This document shows, in pieces, positions 5,577 through 5,934 of a stretch of DNA of 5,934 bases (position 1 is the stretch's first letter; every line of letters begins with the position of its first letter). Source of the stretch: an uncultured Oscillospiraceae bacterium (lineage in GTDB: Bacteria; Bacillota; Clostridia; Oscillospirales; Acutalibacteraceae); contig UREO01000195.1 of assembly GCA_900546895.1 (NCBI GenBank), forward strand, positions 1-5,934, given 5' to 3'. The position numbers and the translations under genes were made by a program. The notes beneath the pieces are model-generated. The model was not told where the DNA came from, did no database searches, and saw only the letters and a program-made list of their open reading frames with translations.

Positions 5577-5934
5577 ATGAAAAGAATACTAAATCGTTTG
5601 TTTCAATCCGTTCTCACCATGTTCATTGTGTCGGTGATTTGTTTTGCTCTTGTAAAATTGGCACCCGGCGACCCGGTTCTGACCTACGTGGAGCCTAACA
5701 TGAGTGAGGCGTACATCGCGCAGATACGGGAGAGCCTGGGCCTGACAAAGCCTCTTTACCAGCAGTATTTTATCTGGCTAGGCAACATTCTGCATGGGAA
5801 TTTTGGCCATTCCCTCTTAAACAATCGTCCGGTCCTGGACCAGATTTTGGAAAGAGTCCCCGCTACCGTCCTGCTGATGGGTACCAGCCTGATCCTGTCC
5901 GTCCTGATCGCGATTCCGCTCGGCCTTTTAACAG
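5577..5934 (+). CDS. DppB/OppB-type ABC transporter permease (3' end cut by window edge)
   Basis: ATG 5577 opens a frame that runs off the window after 119 residues, about a third of the usual 305-340. Residues 1-28 hold the first membrane helix, MKRILNRLFQSVLTMFIVSV onward. LAPGDPV (28-34) is the characteristic motif just outside it in this family. ESLGLTKPLYQQYFIWLGN (52-70), then HGNFGHSL (73-80) and ERVPATVLL (92-100), are the usual DppB/OppB/NikB N-terminal pattern before the binding-protein-dependent transport domain, whose first core helix begins near 97. The protein would form the membrane channel with a DppC/OppC partner, presumably encoded just beyond the right edge together with ATPases. 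The ribosome binding site is modest (AGGA at 5567-5570, 6 bases before ATG). The gene follows the binding-protein gene after 137 bases that include a terminator. The family call is firm; the ligand is unknown. Confidence 0.93.
   Translation, partial: MKRILNRLFQSVLTMFIVSVICFALVKLAPGDPVLTYVEPNMSEAYIAQIRESLGLTKPLYQQYFIWLGNILHGNFGHSLLNNRPVLDQILERVPATVLLMGTSLILSVLIAIPLGLLT

Noticed and set aside
1..5934. CRISPR arrays, tRNA or rRNA genes, insertion sequences and phage genes.
   Set aside because: No regularly spaced repeats, cloverleaf or rRNA signatures, transposase motifs or phage proteins were seen on either strand.

Overview
The window looks like chromosomal DNA from an endospore-forming member of the Clostridia. 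The evidence is a GerAB-type spore germination permease, a LysM/GH18 spore-type hydrolase without a signal peptide, a clostridial-style HPr, consensus sigma-A promoters and strong AGGAGG-type ribosome binding sites. The moderate GC content of the coding regions would fit an Oscillospiraceae/Ruminococcaceae-like genome, but that placement is inference.

Layout. The left half reads on the minus strand: HPr (3091 to 2834), then a LysM x3 plus GH18 hydrolase (2565 to 1144), then a GerAB-family germinant-receptor permease (924 to the left edge, 3' end missing). Gaps of about 220-270 bp, a hairpin terminator near 2637-2677 and separate candidate promoters suggest three transcription units rather than one operon. 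The right half reads on the plus strand: a short frameshifted winged-helix remnant (3321-3660), then a family 5 oligopeptide-type solute-binding lipoprotein (3826-5439), an intrinsic terminator (5502-5537), and the start of a DppB/OppB-type permease (5577 to the right edge).

Function. The germination permease and the cortex-hydrolase-like protein both belong to spore biology. The hydrolase has a sigma-E-like -10 element overlapping a perfect dyad. HPr is the general phosphocarrier of the sugar PTS and, in Firmicutes, of carbon catabolite control. The binding protein and permease begin a peptide/nickel-type ABC importer operon. A strong terminator between them would give binding protein in excess over membrane subunits.

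The most unusual region is the divergent intergenic stretch 3092-3825. It holds two perfect-consensus sigma-A promoters (HPr leftward, binding protein rightward), a perfect 10-bp inverted repeat inside a looser inverted pair, and a broken regulator that looks like the N-terminal winged helix of a BglG/PRD-type PTS regulator. No clearly new multi-gene system is visible. Most of the window is ordinary, well-known gene families, and the items worth a second look are regulatory or degenerative.
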